This document shows, in pieces, positions 27,399-35,399 of a stretch of 64,000 nt of DNA (positions are counted from its first letter, which is position 1; the number at the start of each line of letters is the position of its first letter). The notes beneath the pieces were generated by a model. That model saw nothing but the letters and a program-made list of their open reading frames with translations, did no database searches and was not told the DNA's origin. Source of the DNA: Streptomyces sp. F001 (GTDB taxonomy: Bacteria > Actinomycetota > Actinomycetes > Streptomycetales > Streptomycetaceae); contig NZ_QZWF01000002.1 in the NCBI RefSeq assembly GCF_004187715.1, positions 248,001-312,000 on the forward strand, written 5' to 3'. The translations under genes and the position numbers were made by a program.

Positions 27399-27632
27399 GG
27401 CGAATGCACCGGATTTCGCCAGGGCCGCCAGGGCCTGTGTCGTTGATCTTCGTTTGCGGTGTCACAGATCGGGTGGCCGCCCGGTCATATTTACGGATCA
27501 ATCCGTTCAGTGCCGTGGTGAGAAAGGTCGATCATCATGAGGGGTACCGGTCGGGGGCCAGTCTCATGGGCGCGCTGTGGCTTCAGCGGGGGCCACTCGG
27601 CGAGTGGTCGTGGCCATGAGAGGCCTCGAACC
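27399..27632. other. Non-coding leader region before the patatin operon
   Basis: No convincing gene. Within it, ACGGAT-CA-ATCCGT at 27493-27506 is a perfect 6-bp inverted repeat in an AT-richer patch and is the best operator candidate for the four-gene operon starting at 27633. Promoter hexamers are not clear. Confidence 0.45.
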
Positions 27633-28601
27633 GTGACGCGCGACAAGGGGACGCCTCCCCAGTCATCGAGCCGGCTGCCCGAGGACCCGGCATCGGTGGG
27701 CTTGCGCGCCCTTCCCCGTCCCGTGGCCGCGGTGGTGGGCGCCGGTGGCGTGTTCGGCGCGACGCATGTCGGTGTCGGGTACGCGCTGGAGCAGCGCGGG
27801 TTCCAGCCGGACATGATCATCGGAACCTCGGTGGGTGCCCTCAACGGGGCCATCGCGGCCGCCCACCCCGACAGGGCCGCGCCATGGCTGGACAACGTGT
27901 GGACCCAGTTGCGTCGCCGTGAGGTGTATCCGCTCGGCTACCTGTACTCACGGGCCAGCGTCTTCACCGATCGCGGCCTGCGCCGACTGATCGCCCGGGC
28001 TGGGCTGCCGTCGCGGATCGAGGAGCTGGCGGTCCCGTTCACCGCGGTGGCCATGGACCTGGTCACCGGCGCTCCGGCGCTGCTCGATGAGGGAGACCTC
28101 GAGTCTGCGTTGCTGGCCAGCACAGCCATTCCCGGGATCCTGCCCCCGGTGGATCGTGAGGGCCGGACGCTTGTCGACGGCGGGGTGATCGCCTATGTCC
28201 CGGTACTGGCGGCCCAGCAGGCCGGGGCGGCCAGCGTGGTGGTGCTGTCGACCGGGCCGGAGAGTTCGGAGCTGAGCCCGGTCGTCCCGCGCCGACGTGC
28301 CGGTGCGATCGCCGCCAGGGCCGGACTGTTGCTGTTGCACCATCAGATCGAGCGTGACCTGCACGAGGTGTCCCAGCACATCCCGACCGTCGTGCTGCCC
28401 ACCGGTATCGAGGCCTGGCCCGCCCCGTGGGACTTCGGGCATTCCCAGCGGCTGATCAGCACCGCGGAGCTCACGGCGGGGCGCTTTCTCGACGGGCTGC
28501 GCATCAGTGGGCCGGGCCTGTACCGGCTCCACGGCCCTTCGGCGACACCCGCCGGCCCGGGCGATACGTCGACTTCTTCCATATCGGAGGCTGGCCTGTG
28601 A
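27633..28601 (+). CDS. Patatin-like phospholipase
   Basis: A 322-residue patatin-fold lipid acyl hydrolase. The oxyanion loop is VVGAGGVFGA, the nucleophile elbow GTSVGALNGA gives the catalytic Ser, and the catalytic Asp is in LVDGGVIAYVP. No signal peptide or membrane helix, so it acts on the inner face of the membrane or in the cytoplasm. GTG start with GAGAGG upstream; the frame is open further up but with non-coding composition. Its stop overlaps the start of the glycosyltransferase gene (GTGA), so the two are translationally coupled. Confidence 0.9.
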   Translation: MTRDKGTPPQSSSRLPEDPASVGLRALPRPVAAVVGAGGVFGATHVGVGYALEQRGFQPDMIIGTSVGALNGAIAAAHPDRAAPWLDNVWTQLRRREVYPLGYLYSRASVFTDRGLRRLIARAGLPSRIEELAVPFTAVAMDLVTGAPALLDEGDLESALLASTAIPGILPPVDREGRTLVDGGVIAYVPVLAAQQAGAASVVVLSTGPESSELSPVVPRRRAGAIAARAGLLLLHHQIERDLHEVSQHIPTVVLPTGIEAWPAPWDFGHSQRLISTAELTAGRFLDGLRISGPGLYRLHGPSATPAGPGDTSTSSISEAGL

Positions 28602-29821
28602 GTGCCATCGCGTTCCTCAACATCGGCATGCACGGGCACATCAACCCGACGCTGCCGGTCGTGGCCGAGCTCGTCCGGCGCGGCCACACCGTCACGTACC
28701 ACACCTCACCCGCGTTCCGTGCGGAGATCGAGGACGCCGGCGCGACCGTGTGCCTCTACCCCGGGGGTGACCAGCCGCTCCCCGATCCGCCGACGCCGAT
28801 CACGCTGATGGAGGGACTCGCACGCACCACCGTCCGCCTGCTGCCCGCGGTGCTCGCCGACCTGCGCCGCGTCCGGCCCGACCTGATCGTCCACGACAGC
28901 TCCTGTCTGTGGGGCGCGGTCGCCGCCCGCGAACTCGGGGTACCGGCGGCGTCGTCGTTCACCATGTTTGCGTTCAACCGGCACGTGCCCAGTCCCACCC
29001 GCGGCTCCTGGGACCTGTTGGCCGCGGCTGCGGCCCGGCCCCGCACCCTCCAGGGCTACCTGCGGTCGCGCTGGGAGCTGCACCGCCGCTTCGACACACG
29101 TGGGCTGCCACTGCTCGATTTGTTGAACATCCGCCAGCCGCTCAATCTGGTCTACACCTCGGGGGCGTTCCAGCCTGCCGCCGAGGACTTCGACCAGTCC
29201 TACCGGTTCGTCGGCCCGAGCATCGGCGCCCGACCGGTCGACCCCTCCTTCCCGGCCGACCGGCTTGAGGACCCGGTGCTGTACGCCTCGTTGGGCACGG
29301 TGTTCAACGCCGACCCGCAGGTGCTGCGCAGTTTCGCCACCGCGCTCGCCCCGCTGGGCGGCACCGTGATCGTTTCCACCGGGCAGACGGATCCCGAGGC
29401 ACTGGGGCCGTTGCCGGCCAACGTGCTCACCCGCCGCTTCGTGCCGCAACCGGAGGTGCTGGCCCGCGCGGCGCTGTTCGTCACCCATGGCGGGATGAAC
29501 AGCGTCAACGAGGCCATGTACGCCGGGGTTCCCATGCTGGTGGTCCCGCAGGGCGCCGACCAGCCGATGGTGGCCCGACGCGTCGTCGAGCTCGACGCCG
29601 GCCTGTCGATCCGTACCCAGGACGTCACCGAGCGCTCCGTGCGTGCCCTCGCCCGGCGCCTGCTCGACGACCCCCGGTTCCGGGCAGCCGGGGCCACCCT
29701 GAAGGCCGCCCAGCACGAGGCGGGGGGATACCAGCGCGCCGCCGACGAACTCGAGCGGTATCTGCAGGCGGCCGGCTCGGTCGGTCAGCCGGCTCCCGTC
29801 GATCCGCCACAGCGAGGCTGA
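28598..29821 (+). CDS. MGT-family (UGT-like) glycosyltransferase
   Basis: A 407-residue GT1 enzyme of the macrolide-glycosyltransferase family. The N-terminal domain starts AIAFLNIGMHGHINPTLPVV with the catalytic His in GHINP; the acidic partner is probably in LIVHDSSCLWG. The donor-binding C-terminal motif reads FVTHGGMNSVNEAMYAGVP followed by MLVVPQGADQP. It transfers a sugar from a UDP-sugar to a small hydrophobic acceptor. The acceptor is unknown; its coupling to a patatin and an alpha/beta hydrolase points to a lipid rather than an antibiotic. Confidence 0.9.
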   Translation: MSAIAFLNIGMHGHINPTLPVVAELVRRGHTVTYHTSPAFRAEIEDAGATVCLYPGGDQPLPDPPTPITLMEGLARTTVRLLPAVLADLRRVRPDLIVHDSSCLWGAVAARELGVPAASSFTMFAFNRHVPSPTRGSWDLLAAAAARPRTLQGYLRSRWELHRRFDTRGLPLLDLLNIRQPLNLVYTSGAFQPAAEDFDQSYRFVGPSIGARPVDPSFPADRLEDPVLYASLGTVFNADPQVLRSFATALAPLGGTVIVSTGQTDPEALGPLPANVLTRRFVPQPEVLARAALFVTHGGMNSVNEAMYAGVPMLVVPQGADQPMVARRVVELDAGLSIRTQDVTERSVRALARRLLDDPRFRAAGATLKAAQHEAGGYQRAADELERYLQAAGSVGQPAPVDPPQRG

Positions 29822-30313
29822 GTGATGTCACCCGTCGTCGTTTTCCTGCTGCTGTTCGCCGGGCTGTCGGAGGCTGCCGGACGCATCCTGCCGCTGGTAG
29901 CGCGCCGGCCTGGCATGTCCCGGACGTTGGTGGCCGGGTTGCTGCTGCCCGCCGGCCTCGTCGAGGGTGCCGTGTTCGCGCTGTGGCCGCTGACCGCGTG
30001 GACCCTGGCCGAGCTGGTGCTGTCCTCCCCACCGCCAGGCACCGGGTTGGAGTGGACGCCGAGCCTGGTCGCCCCCCTGGTGCTCGCTGCCGTCCTCGCC
30101 TTCCCGTTGCTCGGGCCCCTGCTCCACCTGCTGCTCGTTGTGGGTGTCGGGGCCGGTCTGGCCGGCCCGCTCGGGGCGGCGACCGGGCTCGGTTGGTGGG
30201 GTGCCGCCGGTTGCGTGGCCGTCGCCGGGGCCGGTCTCGGTGTTGCTGTAGAGGGCGTTCGCCGTCTCGTCGTGCGGATCAGTGCGGCCCGGGTACCGGA
30301 GACGATCACATGA
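29822..30313 (+). CDS. Small integral membrane protein of the patatin/glycosyltransferase operon
   Basis: About 163 residues with four or five hydrophobic helices (VVVFLLLFAGLSEAAG, LVAGLLLPAGLVEGAVFAL, LVAPLVLAAVLAFPLLGPLL, HLLLVVGVGAGLAGPLGAA). I do not recognise the family. GTG at 29822 directly abuts the previous stop and an ATG at 29825 is an equal alternative. Its end overlaps the start of the next gene (ATGA). It may anchor the two enzymes or move their product; this is inference. Confidence 0.7.
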   Translation: MMSPVVVFLLLFAGLSEAAGRILPLVARRPGMSRTLVAGLLLPAGLVEGAVFALWPLTAWTLAELVLSSPPPGTGLEWTPSLVAPLVLAAVLAFPLLGPLLHLLLVVGVGAGLAGPLGAATGLGWWGAAGCVAVAGAGLGVAVEGVRRLVVRISAARVPETIT

Positions 30314-31248
30314 ACGATTTCTTGCTCTGGGTCTGCGCGCTGGGGCCGGTTCTGCTCGCCGAAGGACTGCTGGCCCGCTACGAGGTCCTGGCCTACAGCG
30401 CCGGCTGGCGGGCTCCTCTCACCGAGCTCCCGGAGGGTGTGCCCTATGCCCGGGGTGCGGCCCCTGACAGTCCCCCGGATGCCTACCTGGTCTACCTGGA
30501 CGGCATCGGCAAACGCCGCTTCCGCGACACCCGGGACGGCGGCCAGCTGGTCAAGGCCGTGATCGCCGGAGCACCGGAGCTGCGGGTGCTGGGTCAGGTG
30601 CAGCCCTACTCGCCGCTCGCCGACCCGCTCGCCGATCGGCCGGTGTGGGCGTGGCTGCGCCATCACATCGGGCTGCTGCTGTTTCTGCACAACGTCATGC
30701 AGATCTTCGTCGCCGCCGACCACCGCTACCGCCCCCTGTACAACCGGGCCGTCGGCTCCCAGATCGCCACGCAGCTCCGGCTCGCCGGCTACCAGCCCGA
30801 CAGCGGTATCCCGGTGGTGCTGCTCAGCTACAGCGGCGGCGCCCAGGTCGCCACGGGCGCGGTCAGGGAACTGCACACCCAGCTGCGCTCCCCGCTCATG
30901 GTGATCACACTCGGTGGGTTCCACAACGGCGCCAACGACGTCACGCAAGCCGAGCACGTGCACCAACTCACCAGTGCGAGCGACCGGATCGAGCGGGTCG
31001 GCACCTGGATGTTCCCTCAGCGGTGGCGACTGTTCCGCCGCAGCGGATGGAACCGCGCCCGCCGCGCCGGGAAGGTCACCGTGCATCGGCTCGACCCGGC
31101 CACCCACCTCGGGCCGCGCAGCTACATCAGCCCGGAGGCCCGGCTGCCCGACGGCCGCAGCTACCTCGACCGCACCACCGACACCGTGATCGCGCTCATC
31201 CGCGCCCGCCACGGCGCGACCGCGGCAACGGACGAGCCGTTGCAGTGA
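30310..31248 (+). CDS. Membrane-anchored alpha/beta-hydrolase-like protein
   Basis: A 312-residue protein with an N-terminal membrane helix (NDFLLWVCALGPVLLAEGLL) and a soluble domain with a serine-hydrolase elbow, VVLLSYSGGAQVATGA (Ser at about residue 176). DAYLVYLDGIGK may form the oxyanion strand, and HRLDPATHLG and SYLD could supply His and Asp. No close family comes to mind. A hydrophobic segment (HHIGLLLFLHNVMQIFVA) near residue 120 may be a membrane-interacting lid. Last of four coupled genes; probably a lipase or acyltransferase of the same pathway as the patatin. Confidence 0.72.
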   Translation: MNDFLLWVCALGPVLLAEGLLARYEVLAYSAGWRAPLTELPEGVPYARGAAPDSPPDAYLVYLDGIGKRRFRDTRDGGQLVKAVIAGAPELRVLGQVQPYSPLADPLADRPVWAWLRHHIGLLLFLHNVMQIFVAADHRYRPLYNRAVGSQIATQLRLAGYQPDSGIPVVLLSYSGGAQVATGAVRELHTQLRSPLMVITLGGFHNGANDVTQAEHVHQLTSASDRIERVGTWMFPQRWRLFRRSGWNRARRAGKVTVHRLDPATHLGPRSYISPEARLPDGRSYLDRTTDTVIALIRARHGATAATDEPLQ

Positions 31249-31281
31249 GGCGAACCAAAGGATCAGGAGGGCGCGAGCGAG

Positions 31282-31640
31282 TCAGGAGAGCCGGTCGGCG
31301 TAGCGGGTGGGAGTGAGGTGAGCGTCCTTGTCGGTAAGGACGCTCACCTCTGACGACGGCGAACCTGCCGGCGGTGGGGGCGGTGACGACGGTACGGTTG
31401 TCGCCCTTGCGGGACAGGGTGATCCGGCCCAGCTCGTCCACGGAGAAGTTCTCCGGGCCGGCGATGGTGCGCATGCCGTTCAGCGGGCGCCCGCGGCGAC
31501 CTCCGCCACCGCGCCCGCCACGTCCTTGGCTGCGATCGGCTGGATCGGCGTGGTGGGCAACCGGACGGTGCCGCCGTCGGCGGTGGCGTATGAACCACTG
31601 TGTGGGCGCAGCAGGAAACGGCGCTCGATCGGCTGAGGGT
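31282..31640 (-). pseudogene. Decayed NAD(P)H-binding (NmrA/SDR-type) oxidoreductase, C-terminal remnant
   Basis: Reading the minus strand in three frames gives one conserved C-terminus: SYATADGGTVRLPTTPIQPI then AAKDVAGAVAEVAAG, then LNGMRTIAGPENFSVDELGR and ITLSRKGDNRTVVT, then VLTDKDAHLTPTRYADRLS with stop at 31282. One indel lies near 31480-31490 and another near 31335. The first about 170 residues, including the Rossmann fold, are missing; the remnant abuts the nitroreductase end. Even if the indels were sequencing errors, the N-terminal loss makes it non-functional. Confidence 0.75.
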
Positions 31641-31648
31641 GGGCGGTG

Positions 31649-32317
31649 TCAGTAACCACCGACGAACGTGACCGTCTCGTCGAGCGGCGCCCGGCCCGTA
31701 CGGGCGTAGTCCACCGTGACGTCCTCGAACCCGATCGACATGCCACAGAAGAGGAGGAGCTCGTCCGGGGGTGACAGGACCTCCGCGACGGTCCTGTGAT
31801 ACTTCGCCCACGCCATCTGCGGGCAACTGTGCAGCCCTTCGGCGCGGAGCAGCAGCATGACGGTCTGCAGATACATGCCGACGTCGGACCATTGGGCCGG
31901 GCCCATGTCGCGGTCGATGTAGCAGAACAGGGCGGCGGGTGCGCCGAAACAGTCCCAGTTCGCGGCAGCGGCCCTCTGGCGCGCATCCAGGTCCTCGCGC
32001 GCAATACCGAGTGCGCCGTAGCGCTGCGCGCCGAAGGCGGATCGGCGCTCGCCGTAGGGGGACTTCAGTGTGGGCGGGTACTGCTCGTACTCCGGCTCGT
32101 CCCAGGGGTCGCCTGCGACCAGGCGCTCGCCGGCGTGCTTCTTGAGTTCGGCCAGGGGCGCGTCGGTCAGCACGTAGGCGTGCCACGGCTGGATGTTCGA
32201 TGCGGACGGTGCCCAGGCCGCGGCTGACAGCACGCGCTCCAGCGCCTCCCTCGGGACAGGCCGGTCGGTGAATCCGCGCACTGCCCGTCGGCTGGTGACC
32301 GCCTCATAGATGTCCAT
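31649..32317 (-). CDS. Nitroreductase family protein
   Basis: A 222-residue flavoprotein that begins MDIYEAVTSRRAVRGFTDRP, the standard FMN-binding start of nitroreductases, followed by AAAWAPSASNIQPWHAYV and the C-terminal FCGMSIGFED. It reduces nitroaromatics, quinones or enones with NAD(P)H. It is divergent from azoR; the 158 bases between them carry an inverted pair of a motif also found upstream of the nearby marR gene. Ribosome site GGGAG at a suitable distance. Confidence 0.93.
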   Translation of the reverse strand: MDIYEAVTSRRAVRGFTDRPVPREALERVLSAAAWAPSASNIQPWHAYVLTDAPLAELKKHAGERLVAGDPWDEPEYEQYPPTLKSPYGERRSAFGAQRYGALGIAREDLDARQRAAAANWDCFGAPAALFCYIDRDMGPAQWSDVGMYLQTVMLLLRAEGLHSCPQMAWAKYHRTVAEVLSPPDELLLFCGMSIGFEDVTVDYARTGRAPLDETVTFVGGY

Positions 32318-32365
32318 GATCGCCTAACTCCCATCTGCTCAACGCGCCCCCTCCCCTTCTTCTCA

Positions 32366-32409
32366 GTTTCATTTGAGATAGTATCATGCAATACCGTCTC
32401 ATGTTTAAC
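32366..32409. promoter_or_regulatory. Inverted MarR-type operator between nitroreductase and azoR
   Basis: Two 19-mers face each other across 6 bases. On the minus strand 32384-32366 reads ATACTATCTCAAATGAAAC; on the plus strand 32391-32409 reads ATACCGTCTCATGTTTAAC. The same motif, ATACGGTCTCGTTTGAAAC, occurs upstream of marR at 33697. It sits in the divergent promoter region and is the likely MarR binding site for both genes. Confidence 0.72.
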
Positions 32410-32475
32410 TATTGTCGAGTATGGATCCCCAGCCCTTGGTTCCCCGCCTCGGGTACCGCTCTTTGGAGAAAGCCC

Positions 32476-33126
32476 ATGACCACACTGCTGCACATCGACT
32501 CGTCCGTGTTCCCTGGCGAGGCGTCCTCGTCCCGATCCGTCGCGGATGCCTTCCGCAAGGCCTGGGAGGAGCAGCACCCGGCGGGCGCGGTGATCTACCG
32601 CGACCTCGCTGCCGACCCTGTCCCGCACATCACCGCCGGTGCCTGGTCCGCCGGTTTCGCCGCCCCGTCCGAGCGCACCCCGGAGCAGTCCGCTGCGTTC
32701 GCCGCACGCGTGCAGCTCATCGAGGAGCTGGAGCAGGCGGACGCCGTCCTGATCGGCGCTCCCATGTACAACTACTCGATCCCGTCGACCCTCAAGGCGT
32801 GGCTGGACAACGTGATCATGGTCGGCCGCACCTCGGGCGAGAACCCCTCCGCCCAGGGCACCCCGGTCACCGTCGTCGCCAGCCGCGGCGGCTCCTACGC
32901 GCCCGGCACGCCGAAGGAGCCCTACGAGTACGTGCAGAACTACCTCGAGGCCGTCCTCAAGGGCATGCTCGGCCTGGATGTCGACTTCATCGTCCCGGAA
33001 CTCACCCTGGCCCCCCGCACCCCGGCCATGTCCGAACTGGTCCCCCTCTACGAGGCCTCCCGCAAGCGCGCCTTCGAGGACGCGGCCGCCAAGGCCAAGG
33101 AGCTCGCAGAGCGTCTCGCCGCCTGA
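32476..33126 (+). CDS. azoR: FMN-dependent NADH-azoreductase
   Basis: A 216-residue flavodoxin-fold protein of the AzoR/AcpD family. FMN-binding motifs: LLHIDSSVFPGEASSSRSVA at the N-terminus, GAPMYNYSIPSTLKAWLDN near residue 95 and VVASRGGSYAPG near 140. It reduces azo compounds and quinones by two-electron transfer. Placed between two copies of the MarR-type operator, next to a nitroreductase, it fits an electrophile/quinone-detoxification regulon. A strong hairpin separates it from the convergent marR gene. Confidence 0.94.
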   Translation: MTTLLHIDSSVFPGEASSSRSVADAFRKAWEEQHPAGAVIYRDLAADPVPHITAGAWSAGFAAPSERTPEQSAAFAARVQLIEELEQADAVLIGAPMYNYSIPSTLKAWLDNVIMVGRTSGENPSAQGTPVTVVASRGGSYAPGTPKEPYEYVQNYLEAVLKGMLGLDVDFIVPELTLAPRTPAMSELVPLYEASRKRAFEDAAAKAKELAERLAA

Positions 33127-33140
33127 GCCCCATGAGGCAC

Positions 33141-33182
33141 AGGCGCGCCCACGCGGCGGGCAACCGTCGCGTGGGCGCGCCT
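33141..33182. terminator. Bidirectional hairpin between azoR and marR
   Basis: A perfect 15-bp stem: AGGCGCGCCCACGCG (33141-33155) and CGCGTGGGCGCGCCT (33168-33182), 12-base loop. It ends at the stop codon of the convergent marR gene, so it can terminate both transcripts. Confidence 0.85.
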
Positions 33183-33666
33183 ACGCCTCACCGCCCGCGG
33201 GATGGGCGAACCGGGTCAGCAGATCCGTCAGCTGCTCGGACTCACCTGGCCCCAGTTCGGCAACCAGACGCTCGGCCAGCGGCTCCGCCGCCACATGAGC
33301 TGCATCGAAAAGCTCGCGTCCCTGAGGCGTGATCTCCACCGCCCGCACCCGCCGGTCCCCGGGAACGGTCTTGCGTACGGCCAGCCCTTTGCGCTCCAGG
33401 TCGTCCACGACCCGCATGATTCCCGCCTTGTCCGACCCTGTCGCCGTCGCCAGGTCCCGCTGCACCGTGGGGCCGTGGTTGACCAGCTCGATCAGCACGG
33501 CGAAATGCCGCAACTCGATGCCGAGCGGCCGGAGTGCCTCCGTCATCACCGTGACCGCGCGCCAGTGCGCCCGGCGCAGCAGCAAGCCGAGCGCGAAAGG
33601 CGATTCGTCCCCGGGGCGGTCGGTCGCACGCGAGGCGGTGGTTCGGTGAGGAACGTCGGCGGTCAT
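33181..33666 (-). CDS. MarR-family transcriptional regulator
   Basis: A 161-residue winged-helix regulator: IELRHFAVLIELVNHGPTVQ then RDLATATGSDKAGIMRVVDD as the recognition helix and RRVRAVEITPQGRELFD as the wing. No cysteine is visible in the DNA-binding domain, so direct thiol oxidation is less likely than ligand binding. Its own upstream region and the nitroreductase-azoR promoter share a 19-bp motif. The divergent aldo-keto reductase is within reach of the same site, so four genes may form one regulon. Confidence 0.92.
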   Translation of the reverse strand: MTADVPHRTTASRATDRPGDESPFALGLLLRRAHWRAVTVMTEALRPLGIELRHFAVLIELVNHGPTVQRDLATATGSDKAGIMRVVDDLERKGLAVRKTVPGDRRVRAVEITPQGRELFDAAHVAAEPLAERLVAELGPGESEQLTDLLTRFAHPAGGEA

Positions 33667-33696
33667 GAGGTCACGCTACAGCCGTCCATTCATTCG

Positions 33697-33715
33697 ATAC
33701 GGTCTCGTTTGAAAC
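33697..33715. promoter_or_regulatory. Single copy of the MarR-type operator motif
   Basis: ATACGGTCTCGTTTGAAAC matches the two sites at 32366-32409 at ATAC, TCTC and the final AAC. It lies 31 bases upstream of marR and 52 bases upstream of the divergent aldo-keto reductase. Confidence 0.65.
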
Positions 33716-33766
33716 CAAGTGCGGCTACGTCAGCTGCGCGGGCGTGCCGGGTGACAGACTGACGCC

Positions 33767-34750
33767 ATGGATGAACGTGAATTCGGCAGGCCGGGTCAGC
33801 ATGCGTCCGTCGTCGGCCTCGGCACCTGGCAGTTGGGTGCCGACTGGGGCGATGTCGACGACAAGGAAGCCCTCGCAGTGCTGGAGGCCGCGGCGGAGTC
33901 GGGAGTGACCTTCTTCGACACCGCCGACGTCTACGGCGACGGACGCAGCGAGCAGACCATCGCCACGTTCCTGAGCAGCCGGCCGGATCTGCATGTGCTG
34001 GTCGCGACCAAGATGGGCCGCCGCGTCGACCAGATCCCCGAGAACTACGTCCTGGACAACTTCCGCGCCTGGAACGACCGGTCCCGGCGCAACCTCGGCA
34101 TCGACCGCATCGACCTGGTCCAGCTGCACTGCCCGCCCACCCCCGTCTACTCCTCGGACGAGGTCTTCGACGCCCTGGACACCCTCGTCGAGGAGGAGCG
34201 CATCGCCGCGTACGGCGTCAGCGTGGAAACCTGCGCCGAGGCACTGACCGCGATCGCCCGCCCGAACGTGGCGAGCGTGCAGATCATCCTCAACCCGTTC
34301 CGCATGAAGCCCCTGCGCGAGGTGCTCCCGGCCGCCCGCGAGGCCGGCGTCGGCATCATCGCCCGGGTGCCGCTGGCCTCGGGCCTGCTGTCGGGCAAGT
34401 ACACCAAGGACACCGTCTTCCCCGAGAACGACCACCGCACCTTCAACCGGCACGGCGAGTCCTTCGACCAGGGCGAGACCTTCTCCGGCGTCGACTACAC
34501 CACCGGCGTCGAGGCCGCCGCCGAGTTCGCGGCCCTCGCCCCCGACGGGTACACCCCGGCCCAACTGGCGCTGCGCTGGATCGTCCAGCAGCCCGGCGTG
34601 ACCACGGTGATCCCCGGGGCCCGCTCACCGGAGCAGGCCCGCGCCAACGCGGCCGCCGCCAGGCTGCCCGCCCTGCCCGACGCCACGCTCACCGCGATCC
34701 AGGACCTCTACGACCGGCGGATCAAGGACCAGGTGGAGGGTCGCTGGTAA
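33767..34750 (+). CDS. Aldo-keto reductase
   Basis: A 327-residue TIM-barrel reductase: SVVGLGTWQLGADWG at the N-terminus, FFDTADVYGDGRSE (Asp and Tyr), VATKMG (Lys) and LVQLHCPP (His). It uses NADPH to reduce aldehydes or ketones. It belongs to a different subgroup from the YghZ-type enzyme at 4272. Divergent from marR, with a copy of the shared operator between them, so it likely belongs to the same electrophile response. Confidence 0.92.
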   Translation: MDEREFGRPGQHASVVGLGTWQLGADWGDVDDKEALAVLEAAAESGVTFFDTADVYGDGRSEQTIATFLSSRPDLHVLVATKMGRRVDQIPENYVLDNFRAWNDRSRRNLGIDRIDLVQLHCPPTPVYSSDEVFDALDTLVEEERIAAYGVSVETCAEALTAIARPNVASVQIILNPFRMKPLREVLPAAREAGVGIIARVPLASGLLSGKYTKDTVFPENDHRTFNRHGESFDQGETFSGVDYTTGVEAAAEFAALAPDGYTPAQLALRWIVQQPGVTTVIPGARSPEQARANAAAARLPALPDATLTAIQDLYDRRIKDQVEGRW

Positions 34751-34863
34751 CTGCCGTCCGGGGCCGGGTGACCGCACGGCAGGCCGTCGGTTGCCCGGAC
34801 ACTTCTTGCGCGAACGGGGAACCCGGGTGCGAAGGACGCCGGTCGTTCGCACCGGGAGGAACA

Positions 34864-35361
34864 GTGTCGATCACAGAAGACAGTCAGAGCAGGCCCAGGG
34901 GGCGCGACGAGACCGAGGAGGAGAGAGCCGACCGCATGTGGGGGGAGCTCATCCAGGAGGTGCGCGTTGCGCAGATGGGCGTGCAGATTCTGTTCGGCTT
35001 TCTGCTCACCGTCGTGTTCACTCCCACGTACCGGACCCTGGAGGACACGGACCAGACGATCTACATCGTGACCGTCGTCCTGGGCGCCGCAGCGACCGGC
35101 GCACTGATCGGACCGGTCTCCCTGCACCGCCTTGTTTCCGGCCGAAGGGTGAAACCGCAGGCGGTGACGTGGGCGTCCCGGCTGACCTTCGTGGGGCTGG
35201 TCCTGCTGCTCGCCACCATGACCTGCTCGCTGCTGCTCATCCTGAGGGTGGCGACCCACAACCCCTATGTGCCGTGGCTGGTCACCGGCGTGCTCGTGTG
35301 GTACCTGCTGTGCTGGTACGCCCTGCCGATGTGGACGCGGCACCACCATACGAGCCGGTGA
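34864..35361 (+). CDS. DUF6328 family membrane protein
   Basis: A 165-residue protein with a charged cytoplasmic N-terminus (RGRDETEEERADRMWGELIQ) and four membrane helices: VQILFGFLLTVVFTPTY, IYIVTVVLGAAATGALIG, FVGLVLLLATMTCSLLLIL and WLVTGVLVWYLLCWYAL. The 'QxGxQxLFGFLLTxxF' pattern is the hallmark of this actinobacterial family of unknown function. GTG start preceded by GGGAGGA. Convergent with the SsgA-like gene. Confidence 0.85.
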   Translation: MSITEDSQSRPRGRDETEEERADRMWGELIQEVRVAQMGVQILFGFLLTVVFTPTYRTLEDTDQTIYIVTVVLGAAATGALIGPVSLHRLVSGRRVKPQAVTWASRLTFVGLVLLLATMTCSLLLILRVATHNPYVPWLVTGVLVWYLLCWYALPMWTRHHHTSR

Positions 35362-35399
35362 CGGACAGCGAGGCGGTGGCACCGACCGACCGGGGCTGC

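Noticed and set aside
18020..29821. Erythromycin esterase, APH-type kinase and macrolide glycosyltransferase read as an antibiotic-resistance island
   Set aside because: The three genes are kilobases apart, differently oriented and from broad families with many non-resistance members. No mobile element or biosynthetic cluster is near.
27633..31248. The glycosyltransferase cassette as part of a macrolide biosynthetic cluster
   Set aside because: No polyketide synthase, deoxysugar or tailoring genes occur in the window.
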